DNA from: Ophiostoma sp. CBS 140.51
Lineage: Eukaryota > Ascomycota > Sordariomycetes > Ophiostomatales > Ophiostomataceae
DNA: 64,000 bases
Assembly: GCA_029298735.1 (NCBI GenBank)
Contig: JANSLP010000003.1
Span: forward strand, 248,001-312,000
Direction of reading: 5' to 3'
Of the stretch, positions 12,001 through 24,686 are shown piece after piece. A program made the position numbers and the translations under genes. The notes under the pieces are model-generated. The model made no database searches. It was not told the origin of the DNA and saw only the letters and a program-made list of their open reading frames with translations. Every line of letters begins with the position of its first letter. The stretch's first letter is position 1.

Positions 12001-15000
12001 TGACACGACTGGAGAAGCGTGCGTTCTGGAAGTCCAGTCGTGAGCTAGCGCCGCTGGAGGGTTGAGAGCGAAAGGGGGTCGAGGAGGGTCAATGAAGCGC
12101 CAACGGATAGACCACCGGCATCTGCCAGTCCTTGCAAGGGAAGAGGCCCGCTTGTTGGAGGTCTGGCCTGAGTTAGTGACTGTCCTGAGGTATTCGTGGA
12201 GCTCCGCTTACCCGCAACAATAGTGATGGAGGCACGAAGTGTAAACTAGAAGAGGGACGTGTGCAATTCTACGTTGTTGAGGACCCTGTCTGATCTGAAT
12301 GGCCCTGTTGATCTGCTGCAAAACTGGGGTTTCACTGGCAGCGACGTTGCTCTCGTCTGTCATGTTCTGTGTATGGCTGTCTGGCTTCTTCTGTGCGTCG
12401 TATTCGCGTCGCCCGGCCTGGTAAAAATTGTTAGAAATGCCATCTTGTCAAAAATAATAAAGCAAATTTGCGAATGCATCCTTACCGGCGATGTGAGTGA
12501 AGTTTCGTGGCCGTGATTTAAGCCCACACGTCCTCATATCCTTCTAACCCGGAAATAATAGCCAGAAAGCAAGACGGCGGTTCCTTGAAAATAGGCGCGA
12601 CGGACATATGGTCTGTTGAGCCAGAAACCAGGCCGGCGAAGGCTGAACTCTTCTTCCAGATGCGATAATGCTGTCTTTTGAGCAGGACTCTTTGCGGCAA
12701 AAGTTGCACAATTAATCAACAGCGGCCGCCGGCCTGAGCCTGGATGTAAGATAGCTGAAGAGGGATGGCCCTTGTCGGCCGCCTCATAATGGAGTTCGGT
12801 GCTCGGGGTGAAATTGGCTATTCGAGGCAGCCAGCTGATGGCCAGTTTGATGCAATTGCTGTCAAATGTTTACAAATTGTTGTTCACGAACCTCAAGTAT
12901 TTGGAAGCTCAGGGGGTTTGATTCTTTTGCCCCCGATAGTTCTTTCCGTGTTTGGTTCTTTTGTGTTTATGTGGAAAGCACCACCAACTACCAAATTTTA
13001 CTTCCTGGTTATTCCTTCCCATATTAGATGCCAGAAACAAAATTTCGGTTAGGGAATAGCTCTCGATTGCTCTTTCTTGTTCTGGACATACAAAACATTC
13101 AGCAAAAGGTAAGAGCGCCCCCTGTGCTTTTTGTGGCTGCTTTCACAGCCTCGACCTCGGTATCGCGAGGCCATACATTCGAAACATCATCGGCTCGGCT
13201 CCAGTTAAAAAGCAACTGCCGACAAAGACAAAGATAGAAACAACGAGGCATCCGAAAGAAAAAAAGAAGAAGAAAAGCCTAACCAGTCAATTTGCCTACA
13301 TTGCTCGTCTGTTCAAACGGGTCGGGTCCGCTTGTGGCGTTTTCCTGCGCCGCATGGGATGGTCGTACAACGGACAACACAACAAACGTAGAAAGGCGTC
13401 CAGATGGCCGCCGCAGAGACGATAACCTGGAGCTAGGACTGCGTGACGACGTAGATGGCGTTGAACTCGTCTCGTTCGTCCTGTGTTTCACCGATGTTCC
13501 GATCTCGACCATCCCCCGATATCCATCTATCCCAGACCGGAGACTTACTGTGTTTGGCGCATCATGAGAAAGTTCGAGGGGGCAAACAATGACGCAGATA
13601 GAACGACATAGGCGCTCGCCATATAAACGAGGCTTTCCGGCATACGCTGTGTGTACAAAGATACCCCTCGAACGTGGCCAGGTGCAGCCCATTTCCCCTT
13701 TCCCATGCTGTGTCACCACACTGACATGTTGTGTAAGTACAACCCGCGGTTCCGATTGCATTCTGAATTTTTTGTGTCTACGGAGGACTTGTCTCGCTTT
13801 CAAATGCTATTTTGTCTCTAGCAAACCTTAAAATAAATGTAATTTTTCGTTTCATATCCGACCACACGTAAGGCTTTGTCATGGGCCTTGTCTCGTTGTG
13901 TTCTCTATGGTTTCTAGGGTATCCGCAAATCAAATCAGATCCGAGCCGGAGATTCTTTTTATTATCTACACATACACAGGTACGCTAATTTTTTATTCCT
14001 TCAGCCTTTTGCTCTGCCACAGAGTATGTGCCACGCTGTCTGCTTGGGTTCGGGCCACTGCAAAACCAATAAGAGACAAGAAGGCTTGTACGACTGTGAC
14101 GAGATAAATAGACCTTACACAACACGGCTATGTTATGAGTTGTTCTGTCGTTCTGGATGTCTGTCGGCTTCGCTTGGTGAGGCTATGCTGTGATGGCAGC
14201 AATACATACAAAACAAACAATGTCCAGTCCCAGTCGCCCCAGTTCCATTTCGTTTCTGTTTCTATTTCAGGCCAACACTGCTGCCTTCTTGCCTTGTGAC
14301 AAGAGACTCTGAAATTGGCCACTCTCGTTTAATTATCGGAAGTATTCCTAATATCTTTCTTCTTTTCTATGGCCTTGCCTTCTAACCCATTCATCAGCAG
14401 CGCGAGAAAGAAACGCCAAGAAACGATCGAAGAAGGCCGCACTGGATCGAATGTGACATGGTGCATTAGCAAGTGCAGTCCGACATGCGGAAGCGTCAAG
14501 CACCTAACAAAAGTTGCGTGAAAATTCCACCCATGCACATGCACTCCAATGCGATGCAGCAGAGGAGACGACCTTGAGAAAAAAGACGAGCATGAAGACA
14601 CTATGAGGGGAGAGAGGGAAAACCGGGTTCGAATTCCAGTTGGGGTCCAAATGGAAAGCGACTTCTCCATGTCTGATACCACACTCCTCCTTCGTCTGAG
14701 GTGTGGAGGTGAGCATGGAGAAGTTGTTCCTAAAGAGGCAAAGTCCCGGAAAATTTGTATTCTTCCACCAGTCATGATGTTCATTCCACCTGCAATCCAC
14801 TTGGTCTCTCCATAGCTCCCCAGTCTAATGTGCGCGATCTGGGGACTAGCTTTGGCGTGGTGAAGCATGGGCCACGAGTCGAGTTGGGGTAAGTGGTGTT
14901 TTTGCTGGCTTGAACGGCACAGGCCCTTGATCATGAACGAGATGATTTTTTTCCCCCTCCTCCGTGGAATGGAAGCGTTCTCTCACTCCGTGGAACCGTG

Positions 15001-15468
15001 ACAGCGTGAAAGGCATCAAATCCAGTATTTCTCATGCGCGGTTGCGGCTGATTGACTTAACCTTCCTCGTGAGTGACGCCGGCCCGCTATCGCAGAAAAT
15101 TCGCAGAGAAAATGTTGCAGGAAAGGGCTGATATTTGGACGACTACGTGACAAGGCAGGCGCAGAGGTGTGCTGTTGACCCGCTGAGACGCGTCTAGCTC
15201 CCCTCGAGTCGGGGTGATCGTGGAACACTCCGGATATACGGTCCAGTGTCGGGCGCGATGTGGGATGTCAAAGTCATAATAATCGTGTTGCGTTTGGAAC
15301 AAGAAAGCTCTGGACAAACCGTCGTGACGACGAGTACTGTATGTGTCTATATATGTAAGAGAATACATGAGTGGGAATATGATGGCAAAGACAGCCGTAA
15401 TTTCCAACAAGATAAGAGAAATATATATAATCAAAACAAGATAAACAAAATAAGAATAAAAGCCGCTC
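12001..15468. other. intergenic region without recognisable genes
   Basis: About 3.5 kb. Open frames are short, carry no family motifs and lack consistent splice partners. A GGTTCGAA-like B-box sequence near 14627 has no matching A box or cloverleaf. I see no repeat or transposon structure. Confidence 0.5.
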
Positions 15469-17844
15469 TCAGAATGGACTCCTGCCGCCGGCTAGGCGGA
15501 CGAAGCTGTAGGGGACGTTCTGTCCAACGAGTAGTCTCAGAGTCTCGACCGTGGTGAAGGCGTTGACATCAGACGAGCCATAGACTGCGAACCCGCTCTG
15601 CCCTGCAACAACACCAGGGTCGCCCTTGCGTGATGCAAATGAGCCGCTGCTGGAGTCGGCAGCGAGGTCGAGGAACACCTTGCGTGTGCTGCTCGCCATG
15701 GCCGAGGCCTCTGCGTTGTCGGATGGCGGCGGCTTGTTGGAACCGAATACACGGAGCAACAGGCCGACCAAATTGCCCTTTTCAGGGGCGAGGGCACTGA
15801 TAATCACAAAGGGAGAGGCCGAGTCGTCATGGGCGCTGACAGTCCGCGCCTTTTGCAGGCTCTCGAGCGAGTTGAATGGTTCAATGATAAGATCGCCAGC
15901 CAACGCAGGTGGGGTCTTGAAGCCGACTGTGTAGATTTTGCTGATGCGGAGCGCGCCCAGGGCGAAAATGGCGCTGGCAGCATCGTCTGAGGAGGAAGCA
16001 AGGACGACAGCGGTCCGGCCAAAGTAGGCAGAGGGGGCGAGGTCACGAGTAAGTGTGCTCAAAATACCGCGCCATGAGGCGTTGTCGAAAACGAGCTGCG
16101 TGTTTGGCGGCAGGGCTCCGTTGCCTCCAAGGCCAGAGTGGCTGTTGTTTCCATTGGTGCTGTCGTTCTGGTGGTGATAGGGGCTCGAGGGTTCTGAGAC
16201 TTCAGTCGACGTGGGCGGCGAGGCGGATGGTCGCACAATAACGGTGTCGAAAATACCAATGACACGTGCGGCTTCGGTCAAGATCGGCCCAGACCCGTCT
16301 CCTAGCGATGAGAAGAATGTGCTCTTGGAGATAAGGCTGGCGTGGGACAGTGGTGGGTGAAGATATGCGCCGCCGAAATTCTTCTGGTTGCACCAGGTCT
16401 CCACACGGTTCGGTCCTTTTGGTTGCTGTTCCACGACAGCGAACTGGTGAGGAAGTCCGAGCTCATTGAAACATTTGACATAAAACGGCGCCTGTGGTGT
16501 TCCGCTGCGACTCGACGGGCTTGTGATACCATATATAATTTTCTTAGGAAGCTGGCCGAGCATCGACAGTGCAGCATTCGTTTCGGCGGCGCTCATCTGT
16601 CCAGGAGCAGCGATAACAGGGAGAAGTGGATGCGTGATTGGAGAGAAGACGTGGTTTTGTGTCCGTGAGAACTGGCCCATTTCACCCATGTTGACAGCCG
16701 ACAGTGGTGGTCCGTTGGGGTACTCTGCGCGTATCTTGGAGCGGAAGTACTCGAGCTCAAAGTTCTCGTTGCGGTCGTTGGTATTGGCAATCATCTTCAC
16801 AATGTCGGCATACTTGCAAGACTCGGCGTAGATTGTTTGTGCTTCTGGGGTCGGCCATTTCAGTGTGCCGGAAAAGTCGTGGTAAGCAGACATAATGCGG
16901 CTGTTGCCACGTCGTTCATATAAGGCTTTCCGTATGGTCTCGGGAAGCCACAGCTCGACGTCGATGTACTCCACTCCCCACTGGATGGCGCGGTACAGAT
17001 ATTTGTAGTACAAGTCGGGGTTGTCCATAGGAAAGCGGCCGTTCTCACGTTGACAACGTGTTGTGAGGATGATAGGAAGTTCGGTGCGCTGGCGAAGTGT
17101 CATGACCTGTTCGCCGACATAGCTGAGGCTGGGAACTTCTGCAAAGGTCCCGTCGGCCAGAGGCTCCTTCAACAAGTCGACACGGATCTCGACGGCATCG
17201 GATCCGACAGTCAAAATGTCGATGTTGGGAAGTGCAACGCGAACGTCGGGGAATGTGGTGGAGATAAAGTACGTCCGCGGCTTATCCATAAGCGTCTGGT
17301 GGTGGTTGATCTGGCCGAGAGTGAATGAGATGAACCGCGAGAGGTCACGGCGGAAGAAGGGTGCGTTTGTGTAGAGGAACTCATAGTCGCACTGTTCCGA
17401 GAGTGTGCTGTCTGGCGGCATGCCCAAGCTGACACAGTGTGCGTTGATGGCGACGACCAGATCTTGGTTTCTTGAACCGATGTCTGTTTTGGCATTGTCT
17501 GCATAGATACCAATCACCCGTTCCTGGTCTGCTGTTGTTATGGCTTCAAAGTTTGACCGTTTGCAGAATGGCTTTCCAAGAACTTCGGCGAAGACTGAGA
17601 CAATCTCCTCCTGGTCCCGTCCGTAGACGATGACGGCAATACGTGTGTCACCTCCCTGCGGACCACTGCCGAATTTGCTGCCGATGGCAAGACCGGACAT
17701 GGGAACCGAAGCATCCAGAGTTGGGTCGGCAGCCTCTGAGCCGCTTGACGGGTCTGCCTCTCTAATATCCATCACGTTGTTTGTGACAGCAGTCTGCCGT
17801 GGTACGCCTGTCGGCACAGAAGGCATCTGCTGGACGGCAGCCAT
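15469..17844 (-). CDS. AROM-derived QutR/Qa-1S-like protein (putative quinate-type repressor paralogue)
   Basis: Single exon, 791 aa. Colinear with the last three domains of the AROM pentafunctional enzyme, like the QutR/Qa-1S quinate repressors (about 900 aa). A degenerate shikimate-kinase region covers residues of about 68-180: strand IAVIVYG is followed by RDQEE, so the Walker A loop is gone. A type I dehydroquinase-like domain covers about 190-425 and still has the catalytic-type His322 (YHDFSGT), Lys350 (DIVKMIA) and Arg394, ending in THPLLPVIAAPGQMS. A shikimate-dehydrogenase-like domain covers about 433-791; its substrate SxS...HN motif is altered (SPSSRSGTPQAPF) and the NVTxPxK lysine is missing (GGAYLHPPLSH). 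It is therefore more likely a regulator than an enzyme. No quinate-cluster genes lie nearby, so its target is unknown. Confidence 0.85.
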   Translation of the reverse strand: MAAVQQMPSVPTGVPRQTAVTNNVMDIREADPSSGSEAADPTLDASVPMSGLAIGSKFGSGPQGGDTRIAVIVYGRDQEEIVSVFAEVLGKPFCKRSNFEAITTADQERVIGIYADNAKTDIGSRNQDLVVAINAHCVSLGMPPDSTLSEQCDYEFLYTNAPFFRRDLSRFISFTLGQINHHQTLMDKPRTYFISTTFPDVRVALPNIDILTVGSDAVEIRVDLLKEPLADGTFAEVPSLSYVGEQVMTLRQRTELPIILTTRCQRENGRFPMDNPDLYYKYLYRAIQWGVEYIDVELWLPETIRKALYERRGNSRIMSAYHDFSGTLKWPTPEAQTIYAESCKYADIVKMIANTNDRNENFELEYFRSKIRAEYPNGPPLSAVNMGEMGQFSRTQNHVFSPITHPLLPVIAAPGQMSAAETNAALSMLGQLPKKIIYGITSPSSRSGTPQAPFYVKCFNELGLPHQFAVVEQQPKGPNRVETWCNQKNFGGAYLHPPLSHASLISKSTFFSSLGDGSGPILTEAARVIGIFDTVIVRPSASPPTSTEVSEPSSPYHHQNDSTNGNNSHSGLGGNGALPPNTQLVFDNASWRGILSTLTRDLAPSAYFGRTAVVLASSSDDAASAIFALGALRISKIYTVGFKTPPALAGDLIIEPFNSLESLQKARTVSAHDDSASPFVIISALAPEKGNLVGLLLRVFGSNKPPPSDNAEASAMASSTRKVFLDLAADSSSGSFASRKGDPGVVAGQSGFAVYGSSDVNAFTTVETLRLLVGQNVPYSFVRLAGGRSPF

Positions 17845-20800
17845 GCTTTCTGGCCGGTCGGGTTGTTGTATCGCCGGTGAGATATATGAAAAGTCGTCGA
17901 TAGTCGTCTAGTTCGTTGCTGCTGATGTGTGCTGAAATCGCCTGTCTGATCAACTGCCGATTGTTATAGTTTTGTGAAACAAGAAGTCGATTTCGTGAAA
18001 GAGAATAAGTGCATATCCTGTTGTCCTATGTCTGGTGTAACTGTGTTGTCGTGTTTATGAATAATGTCCGACGCAAGTCCTGATCAGGATATAAAGCGGC
18101 TTCGTCAAAACAAGCCGCAGCAGCTTAACTGTGTGTAAGCAGAATGCTTGAACAACAGACTAAGCCGTAAGTTGACTGCCAGTCTTGAAAAAGAGAGAAG
18201 GCGGAATATGTGTGAGTGAAAGGTGGAATAGACCAGGTGGAATATTCTTGGGCTGCAGGTGGAATATTTGATACAGTCGGGATATTGACGTGATTTGATA
18301 TGAGGGAATGAGAATAGTGCGTGTGAGTGTGTGAAAGAAAGAGAAATGAGAGCCGAAGAATGTTACACTTCAGAACCAAATATGACTGTAGCGAACGGGC
18401 AGAGAGAAAAGTATATGAGAGCAATGCAATGCAATGCAATGCAGACCGCAGGACGAAAATAATGAGATGGTGGGCGCACGTATTGGGGCGGCAAGCGCTG
18501 TGAGAGACGAGACAAGCAGAGAGGCAGGAGAAAGGAAAGGCAGAGAATGAGAATGAGAAAGAGAGGCAGAAGGTGGGAGTGAAGCGGGTCGACGGAATAA
18601 GCGCTTTGATGGGTATGGAGCCTGGCCGGGACGACTGGGGAGATATTCCGCCTTCGTGGGGAGGTGCTTCGTCTGCCAGCAAGCGAGGCGCAATGGTGCC
18701 GCGGGAGGCGGTGCAGGCAGTGTGCAGGTCAACAGGAGCAAAAACAGAACGGGAAGAAGGCTGTCCAGACCTTACAAGAAACATAAGATACAAGAAAAAA
18801 AAGGATGTTTGAAGACGGAGGGGGCAAGGCCGTGGCCGCTAGGCGACGAAGGGATTGGGAGCCGGGGAAGGGGAGCAAGGGCAGATAAGGCGAGCGGGAG
18901 AATTTGGTAGCGGTGCAGGCGAGACGGTGCGATGCGGACCAGCTATGGAGTCGTCATGTACGTGTCGGGGATGGCAGGAGAAATTGTTCCCAGAAGGTTC
19001 ATAAGCTCGGCGAAGATCGCGGCCGCACGCGGTATTTGAATTCCGCAGGGTAGAGTTTGTGCCAAATGAAAGCCAAGAGCACGGATGAGGCTAAGAAAGC
19101 TGGCACGGGAGTCGATCTCAGTATGAGTGCTGGTGTGGTTTTCGACACGAGCTGGGTGGATTTGGTGCTGTGGTTTGGCGATGTTCGGAGATGATGGATG
19201 GGGGAATCGCAAAAGAGGGGGGGAGAGCGTTTGATATGCGTGGTCCAGGGGGAACGCTTTAAGAGAAGGTCGCTCTTTCCGATTTTATGAGATGCAAGTT
19301 GTAGCAGCCGCAGGGCAAGAGCGCCAGTCGTCTATGGCATGGCCAGTCGGACGTATTTTCCTAGTAGGGGACGGAAGCGTTGGGCGAAGGGTCGTAGACT
19401 GGCGAAGCTTTGGGAAGGTGTTCGCTGTTTCGCTTCCTAGGAAGGTCCGTTTCGTCTGGTTCTCGCAATCGCTCGCTCCTTCCAGTCTTGGGGAGATTCA
19501 CGTGGTGCAGGCAAGCAGGCGATTCAGGACCTTCATTGTCGCCCAGTGTGGAAACCCGGAGGGAGGTGGTTTATGTGTGAGGAGATGACTTTGTATGTGT
19601 TGAAGAAAAAGAGCAGGTTCTCAATCAATCCATCACTCGTTGTCTGGAATTGCGCAAAGGGAATGGTTAGGACCGGGGTGCCAAAATATTTCGCCGATGG
19701 GAAGGCCAGACTTTTTGCGCACAGCTGCTGTTATGCAGGACCAGGTTGCTTGGGTTGGGTTGTTACTTCCTCTTAAAAACCACGTTGTGCTTGCTCCGTC
19801 CTGCCGGTTAAACGCCTGCAATTGGAGGAAGCAGCGACCCGGCCTTTCGATCATATGGGGCGCCTTCTCTCTTTCAGGGAGTGCTCTTCTCACTGCGCTG
19901 GAGCAGTGGCAAAGAAACTGAAAAGAACCATTCCCCGCCCCAAGGAAAGTGTTCCTTAACAAAGCTAATCTCGAGCAAATCCATTAAAATCACCACTAAA
20001 ATAGCTGTTCCACTCCCACCCCGCAGAGAATAACAGGGCCTGTCTGTGCACCATGCCTGGCCTGGCCAAGCTCATGCCGTTTTCTAGGGAAGGAGGGAAG
20101 TCGCGACGGGGATATGCTCCAATTAGTAGCCAAAACAGGCAAGAGGATCAAGCAAAATGATTTGGGGAAAGAACGACCTTGCGACACGCGAAAGAAAAAA
20201 ACAGAAGCAAGGCCAAGGATGTAGATTGTCTCGAGGAAGGTCAGGAGGGAAGCAAACACATTGTAAACACGCAAAATGTGACCAAAACAGCAGAAGATCA
20301 AAAAAGAGCCATATCCACGACCACATGCCAACAGCGGGTGCATGCTCCGTCGCTGTCCAAGGGCCTCAAATTGTTCCACCACAGACGCACGAAGATCCGT
20401 TGGATCTGCCAGGGTCTCGTTCAACCCTTCCCTTGGGCCAAGAAATAGAAGTTTGAGCACGCTGTGCCACGCCAGGAAAAAAAGCCAAATGCAGCAAGTT
20501 GCGGCTGGAGGTCAACAAAGACCGCCCAACGCAGCGATAAGAGTCGGGCGTTCTCTTGTCAATAACTGGGAAGCCAGCTGCGGGAGCCACGGACACACAG
20601 AACTCAAACCTGGCTGGCCTTTTTATGGGCGAATACGAGCTTCCGTGGCAAGATCCATTGTGACCCTGCCCAAATGGCAAGCGAGATCTTGCAGGCTACC
20701 ACCAGCCATCTGTGTCACTGGGAATAAGCGGAGGGCCAGCAAGCCCAACAAGCACAGCGAGAGCGAGCCCAGGAATTTGGTATGTTTGTCGTGGGATCTT

Positions 20801-23386
20801 GCGGTGCCGTTGTTTTTGACAGCTTCTGGACGGCATTTTTTGTGTGTTATCGGCAGAAGGTATTCCCTGGCTATTGCCCAGTCACCAAAGCGGCAGCAGT
20901 ACGGCAATAGAGGATCTCGGGCACTCATCTCGGGGATCAACATCGCCTTTTCTTTTTGATATCCCATCTTACACAGTACCTTAACGATCAGGATCGGTTC
21001 CGCTCACTAACATCCTTTTTTTTGCCCTGTCTAGGTTCAGCCACTCTCAATGGCCGCCGTCCACCAACTGTCGAATATCTCTTGTCTCTGACAGCAAGGG
21101 CCAAGGGACAGGGGTCAAAAACTCAGAAGACACAGGGAGAGCTTGCCCCGGAGTGTTTGTGGGTCGATTGCTCTTCCGCCCCGTCCAGTCAACTGTCAGT
21201 GTTCGTCGGACGGTTCCCCTCCCCGAACGGGACAACCGGAGTGGACGCCCAGAGAATGCCAAAAAACAGTCCACCCAAAACGACAAAACAACCCCAGTTT
21301 GAGAGAGTCGTTTGAGAAGAACAGCAATAACCCACAAGCTCCAAGCTGGTGTGCCATGCGAGGCTGGCTACTGCTAAGTTGCCCCACACGCTAATGCTCC
21401 CAAGAAGCCTCAAAGACAGTTTCGCCGGACTCCCCAGTGCAGGGCAAAGGACAAAAAATTCTCCGCCAATGAATGACTGCCAGCCGGCGCTGGTGACCGA
21501 GGCTCCACGAGATCTGACATTGGGCTATGGGGTATTACCACTCGACAATCGAAAACGAAGGACCCAAGAGAAAGTCGTGAGTCAAGAAAGCAACCAAAGA
21601 GACCAAGAGGAACAAAAGGTCAAGCCAAACAGAGTCGAGAAAAGTGCCCGAAAAAGCACCCGGTGCAGCTAGCCGGCTTTCAGCTTCTCCACGGCCTGTC
21701 ACGAAAACAGGAGGTGCAACATCTTGTTAATTGGGGTTGCAGCCAGACACTTCAGTCTCATACGAACTCTCATGCGAAAAAAACAAAGTGCTCGCATGGA
21801 CATGGGAGAGCTGGCCGTGCTCAAGAATACGTTCCAGATATTTTTACGAGTGTATTTTGCCGACAGACGGTAACACAACAGACCAGTCTGTGAGTTTTTA
21901 CGAACGCCCATCACCACTGTCGGGGATATATGTGTCTGCCACTGTTGCTCTGCTACCCGGCTTGCGGTGTTCTGTGCCTTTTAATAGGACCATGGCCATC
22001 AGCAGACATGAGAGGCTAGAAACGACACAGGGATCGAATGAAAAATGTCCGACGGGTAGGCCGTCCTTTCCTTTATCTTGGGCCTTTTATCCAAATTAAT
22101 CCCCATTTCACTGGACGTCTCGCTGCAGTTTGTTGCAGTTGCTCACTGCCTTTTACGACCGGAATGGAGCCATTTATCTCTCTGTGCACCCACTTCCCTC
22201 CTCTCATTCGGAGGGACAAGCCAAAAAAACAGGCTGAATGCCAGCGACGGTACGGAACCGTGCCCTCGGGATTTACTTTCCTCGCCAGACTACAGGTCAT
22301 TCAACATTTTCAATAGCGTTTTCCCTCCCAAACATTCAAGGTCCTTCTTCTTCACCCATAACCACAAAACGATACCATCTTATTTACTTCCCTCCCGTTT
22401 CAAGTGTTTCTATTCTTGGACAGACAAGTTAAAGTCTAAGGCGGCTTGAAACAATCAACGGATGTAAAGTATCGATGCCAGTATTGAACGGGACAGAAAC
22501 TACATATGGTCAACAATCTCATATTCAGACACAACCCATAAGGTGTCATGTCGGCGTCGCCAGATGAGCGAAGTCACGGAAACAAAACACTTTTCTTCGG
22601 TCCCGATCTGGTTTCTGTCATCCTACATGCGTCTGTCTTCTCTTCCTTTTTCTTTCGTTCTTTTTTTTTGCTCTGACAGTCCCGCGAGACCTTCTTGCCG
22701 TGGTGGGACATGGAGCGTTTTATCTCACAAACGAGGCTAACAAGTGTCGACATAAAGCCAATTTCATGGGTCTCTTTTTCTCTCTCCCCTTCATCTCCAA
22801 ACTACTCTCAGACAAGTGTCTGTAAGTCAGTAATACAGTTTGGCGGGGAATGTATGTCTTTTAAGCTTATGTTGAGACCTAGGCGGTCTGATTCATTTAC
22901 ACGTTCAGTGAATCAGTTACACAGAACACGGCGACTCGGTCAATGACACGTTTTCCAACGGAACACGAGCGGAGCGGCAGTGGTCATGATGGCGCCTCCG
23001 CATTGTTTTCCGAGACTTGCTAATGCCGAAATGAACCAAGGACCTAGCCGGTCGGCCTTAACAAAAGCTGGAGCTTGCTGGAAATCGCAGATAGCGGGTG
23101 TCGATGTCCGGGAACGCCCCATCTTTGGTCTTGGGGGCCCGCACTAAAAAAGAAAGAAGAGGGCGGGCAAAAAAGACAGGTCGGTGACATGACTTCGGGC
23201 ACCACGTTCTCAAAGAAACAGAAATCGTTTTCCAATTCAATTTGAAACATTTGTTGAACTCAATCATCTTCAGAAATGACATATCACGAACCAACTCCAG
23301 CCTCACATCGCTGCACTCTTCACAGCACCTAATCAATCTCACCCAATCTCACCCACTTACGATAACCACCAACTCCACTTACAGCC
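17845..23386. other. 5.5 kb region without recognisable genes
   Basis: The part next to the QutR-like gene (17845 to about 19200) is pyrimidine-rich on the minus strand and probably holds its leader and promoter. The rest contains only short frames without motifs. The last few hundred bases should hold the promoter of the aldo-keto reductase, which starts at 23387. A short AATGC pentamer repeat sits at 18421-18442. Confidence 0.45.
18421..18442. repeat. pentanucleotide microsatellite (GCAAT)n
   Basis: Four and a half perfect copies of GCAAT inside the pyrimidine-skewed region upstream of the QutR-like gene. Confidence 0.9.
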
Positions 23387-24544
23387 ATGCCGAAGCTGTT
23401 TGACCCCGCGCCGGAGCCGGTCTCGGAGCTGGGCCGTTTCCGCATCCTGTCGACGACGTCGAGTCTGCGGGTGTCGCCGCTGGCGCTGGGTGCCATGTCG
23501 ATTGGCGATGCGTGGAACGATTTCATGGGCAGCATGGACAAGGAGGCGTCGTTCAAGCTACTGGACGGGTACGTGGACAAGGGCGGCAACTTTATCGACA
23601 CGGCCAACAACTATCAAAACGAGCAGTCGGAAACGTGGCTGGGCGAGTGGATGACGGCGCGCCAGAACCGCGACCAGATGGTGATTGCGACCAAGTTCAC
23701 TACCGACTACCGGTGCTACGACGTGGGCAAGAACAAGAGCCCCAACAACTCGGGCAACGGCCGGCGCAGCATGCGCAACAGTCTCAAAGATTCGCTGCGC
23801 AAGCTGCAGACGGACTATGTCGACATCTTTTACCTGCACTGGTGGGACTACTCGACGTCGATCCCCGAGATTATGGACGGTCTGCATGCGCTCGTGCAGT
23901 CTGGCCAAGTCATGTACCTGGGCGTGTCGGATACGCCCGCGTGGCTGGTCAGCGCGGCCAACACGTATGCCGAGGCGCACGGCAAGACTCCGTTCAGCAT
24001 CTACCAGGGACGGTGGAACGTGATGATCCGCGACATGGAGCGGGACATTATCCCGATGGCACGGCACTTTGGTATGGCGATTGCGCCGTGGGACGTGCTG
24101 GGCGGTGGCAAGTTCCAGTCCAAGGCGGCCATGGCGAAGCGGGCACAGCAGGGCGAGGGACTGCGCACACTCTTTGACACGCCAACGGCTGGGCGGCAGT
24201 CGGACGAGGAGCTAGCGTTTAGCGAAGCCCTCGAAAAAGTGGCCGGCGAGCACGGCGTGACGTCAGTGACGACGATTGCGCTGGCATTTGTGCTCTCGAA
24301 AGCGCCGCGAGTGTTCCCTGTGCTAGGCGGACGCAAGATTGAGCACTGGGACGACAACATCAAGGCGCTGACGATTAAGCTGACGGACGAGCAAATTGAG
24401 TACCTGGAGAGCGTCAAGCCGTTTGACTATGGCTTCCCGCACGACTTCACGGGCCGGGACCCGCTGATTACGGGCGTGTCGACGGGCCAAGTGGCCATGG
24501 GCTCCAAGGTGGACTACTCGCAGCCTCTGACGCGGCGGATCTAG
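23387..24544 (+). CDS. aldo-keto reductase, aryl-alcohol dehydrogenase / NorB-like
   Basis: Single-exon 385-aa cytosolic NAD(P)H-dependent aldehyde or ketone reductase of the fungal AAD branch, the group that includes aryl-alcohol dehydrogenases and norsolorinic-acid reductase-like NorB/AflF. The AKR catalytic tetrad is complete: Asp71 and Tyr76 (FIDTANNY), Lys103 (IATKF) and His151 (YLHWWD). Further family marks are LGVSDTPAW, the FSIYQGRWN strand, IAPWDVLGGGKF and PVLGGRKIEH, which lines the coenzyme pocket. Length is normal for the family. It converges on the amidohydrolase with 142 bp between stops. Substrate cannot be deduced; there is no adjacent polyketide synthase or other biosynthetic core gene. 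Confidence 0.95.
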   Translation: MPKLFDPAPEPVSELGRFRILSTTSSLRVSPLALGAMSIGDAWNDFMGSMDKEASFKLLDGYVDKGGNFIDTANNYQNEQSETWLGEWMTARQNRDQMVIATKFTTDYRCYDVGKNKSPNNSGNGRRSMRNSLKDSLRKLQTDYVDIFYLHWWDYSTSIPEIMDGLHALVQSGQVMYLGVSDTPAWLVSAANTYAEAHGKTPFSIYQGRWNVMIRDMERDIIPMARHFGMAIAPWDVLGGGKFQSKAAMAKRAQQGEGLRTLFDTPTAGRQSDEELAFSEALEKVAGEHGVTSVTTIALAFVLSKAPRVFPVLGGRKIEHWDDNIKALTIKLTDEQIEYLESVKPFDYGFPHDFTGRDPLITGVSTGQVAMGSKVDYSQPLTRRI

Positions 24545-24686
24545 ACTGTTGCCATGAAGTCAGAGAATAGATTGTACATAACGGCTGGGTTAGACATGGT
24601 TCTAGATGGAAGCTATGATGAAAATGAATTCGATACAAATTTTGGATAATATAAGGAGTCGCCTTAGTTCTGTTCTATCTTCACCC

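Noticed and set aside
14618..14660. GGTTCGAATTCC, a tRNA B-box-like sequence
   Set aside because: One base too many for the T-loop/stem geometry, no pairing T stem, no A box at the right distance on either strand.
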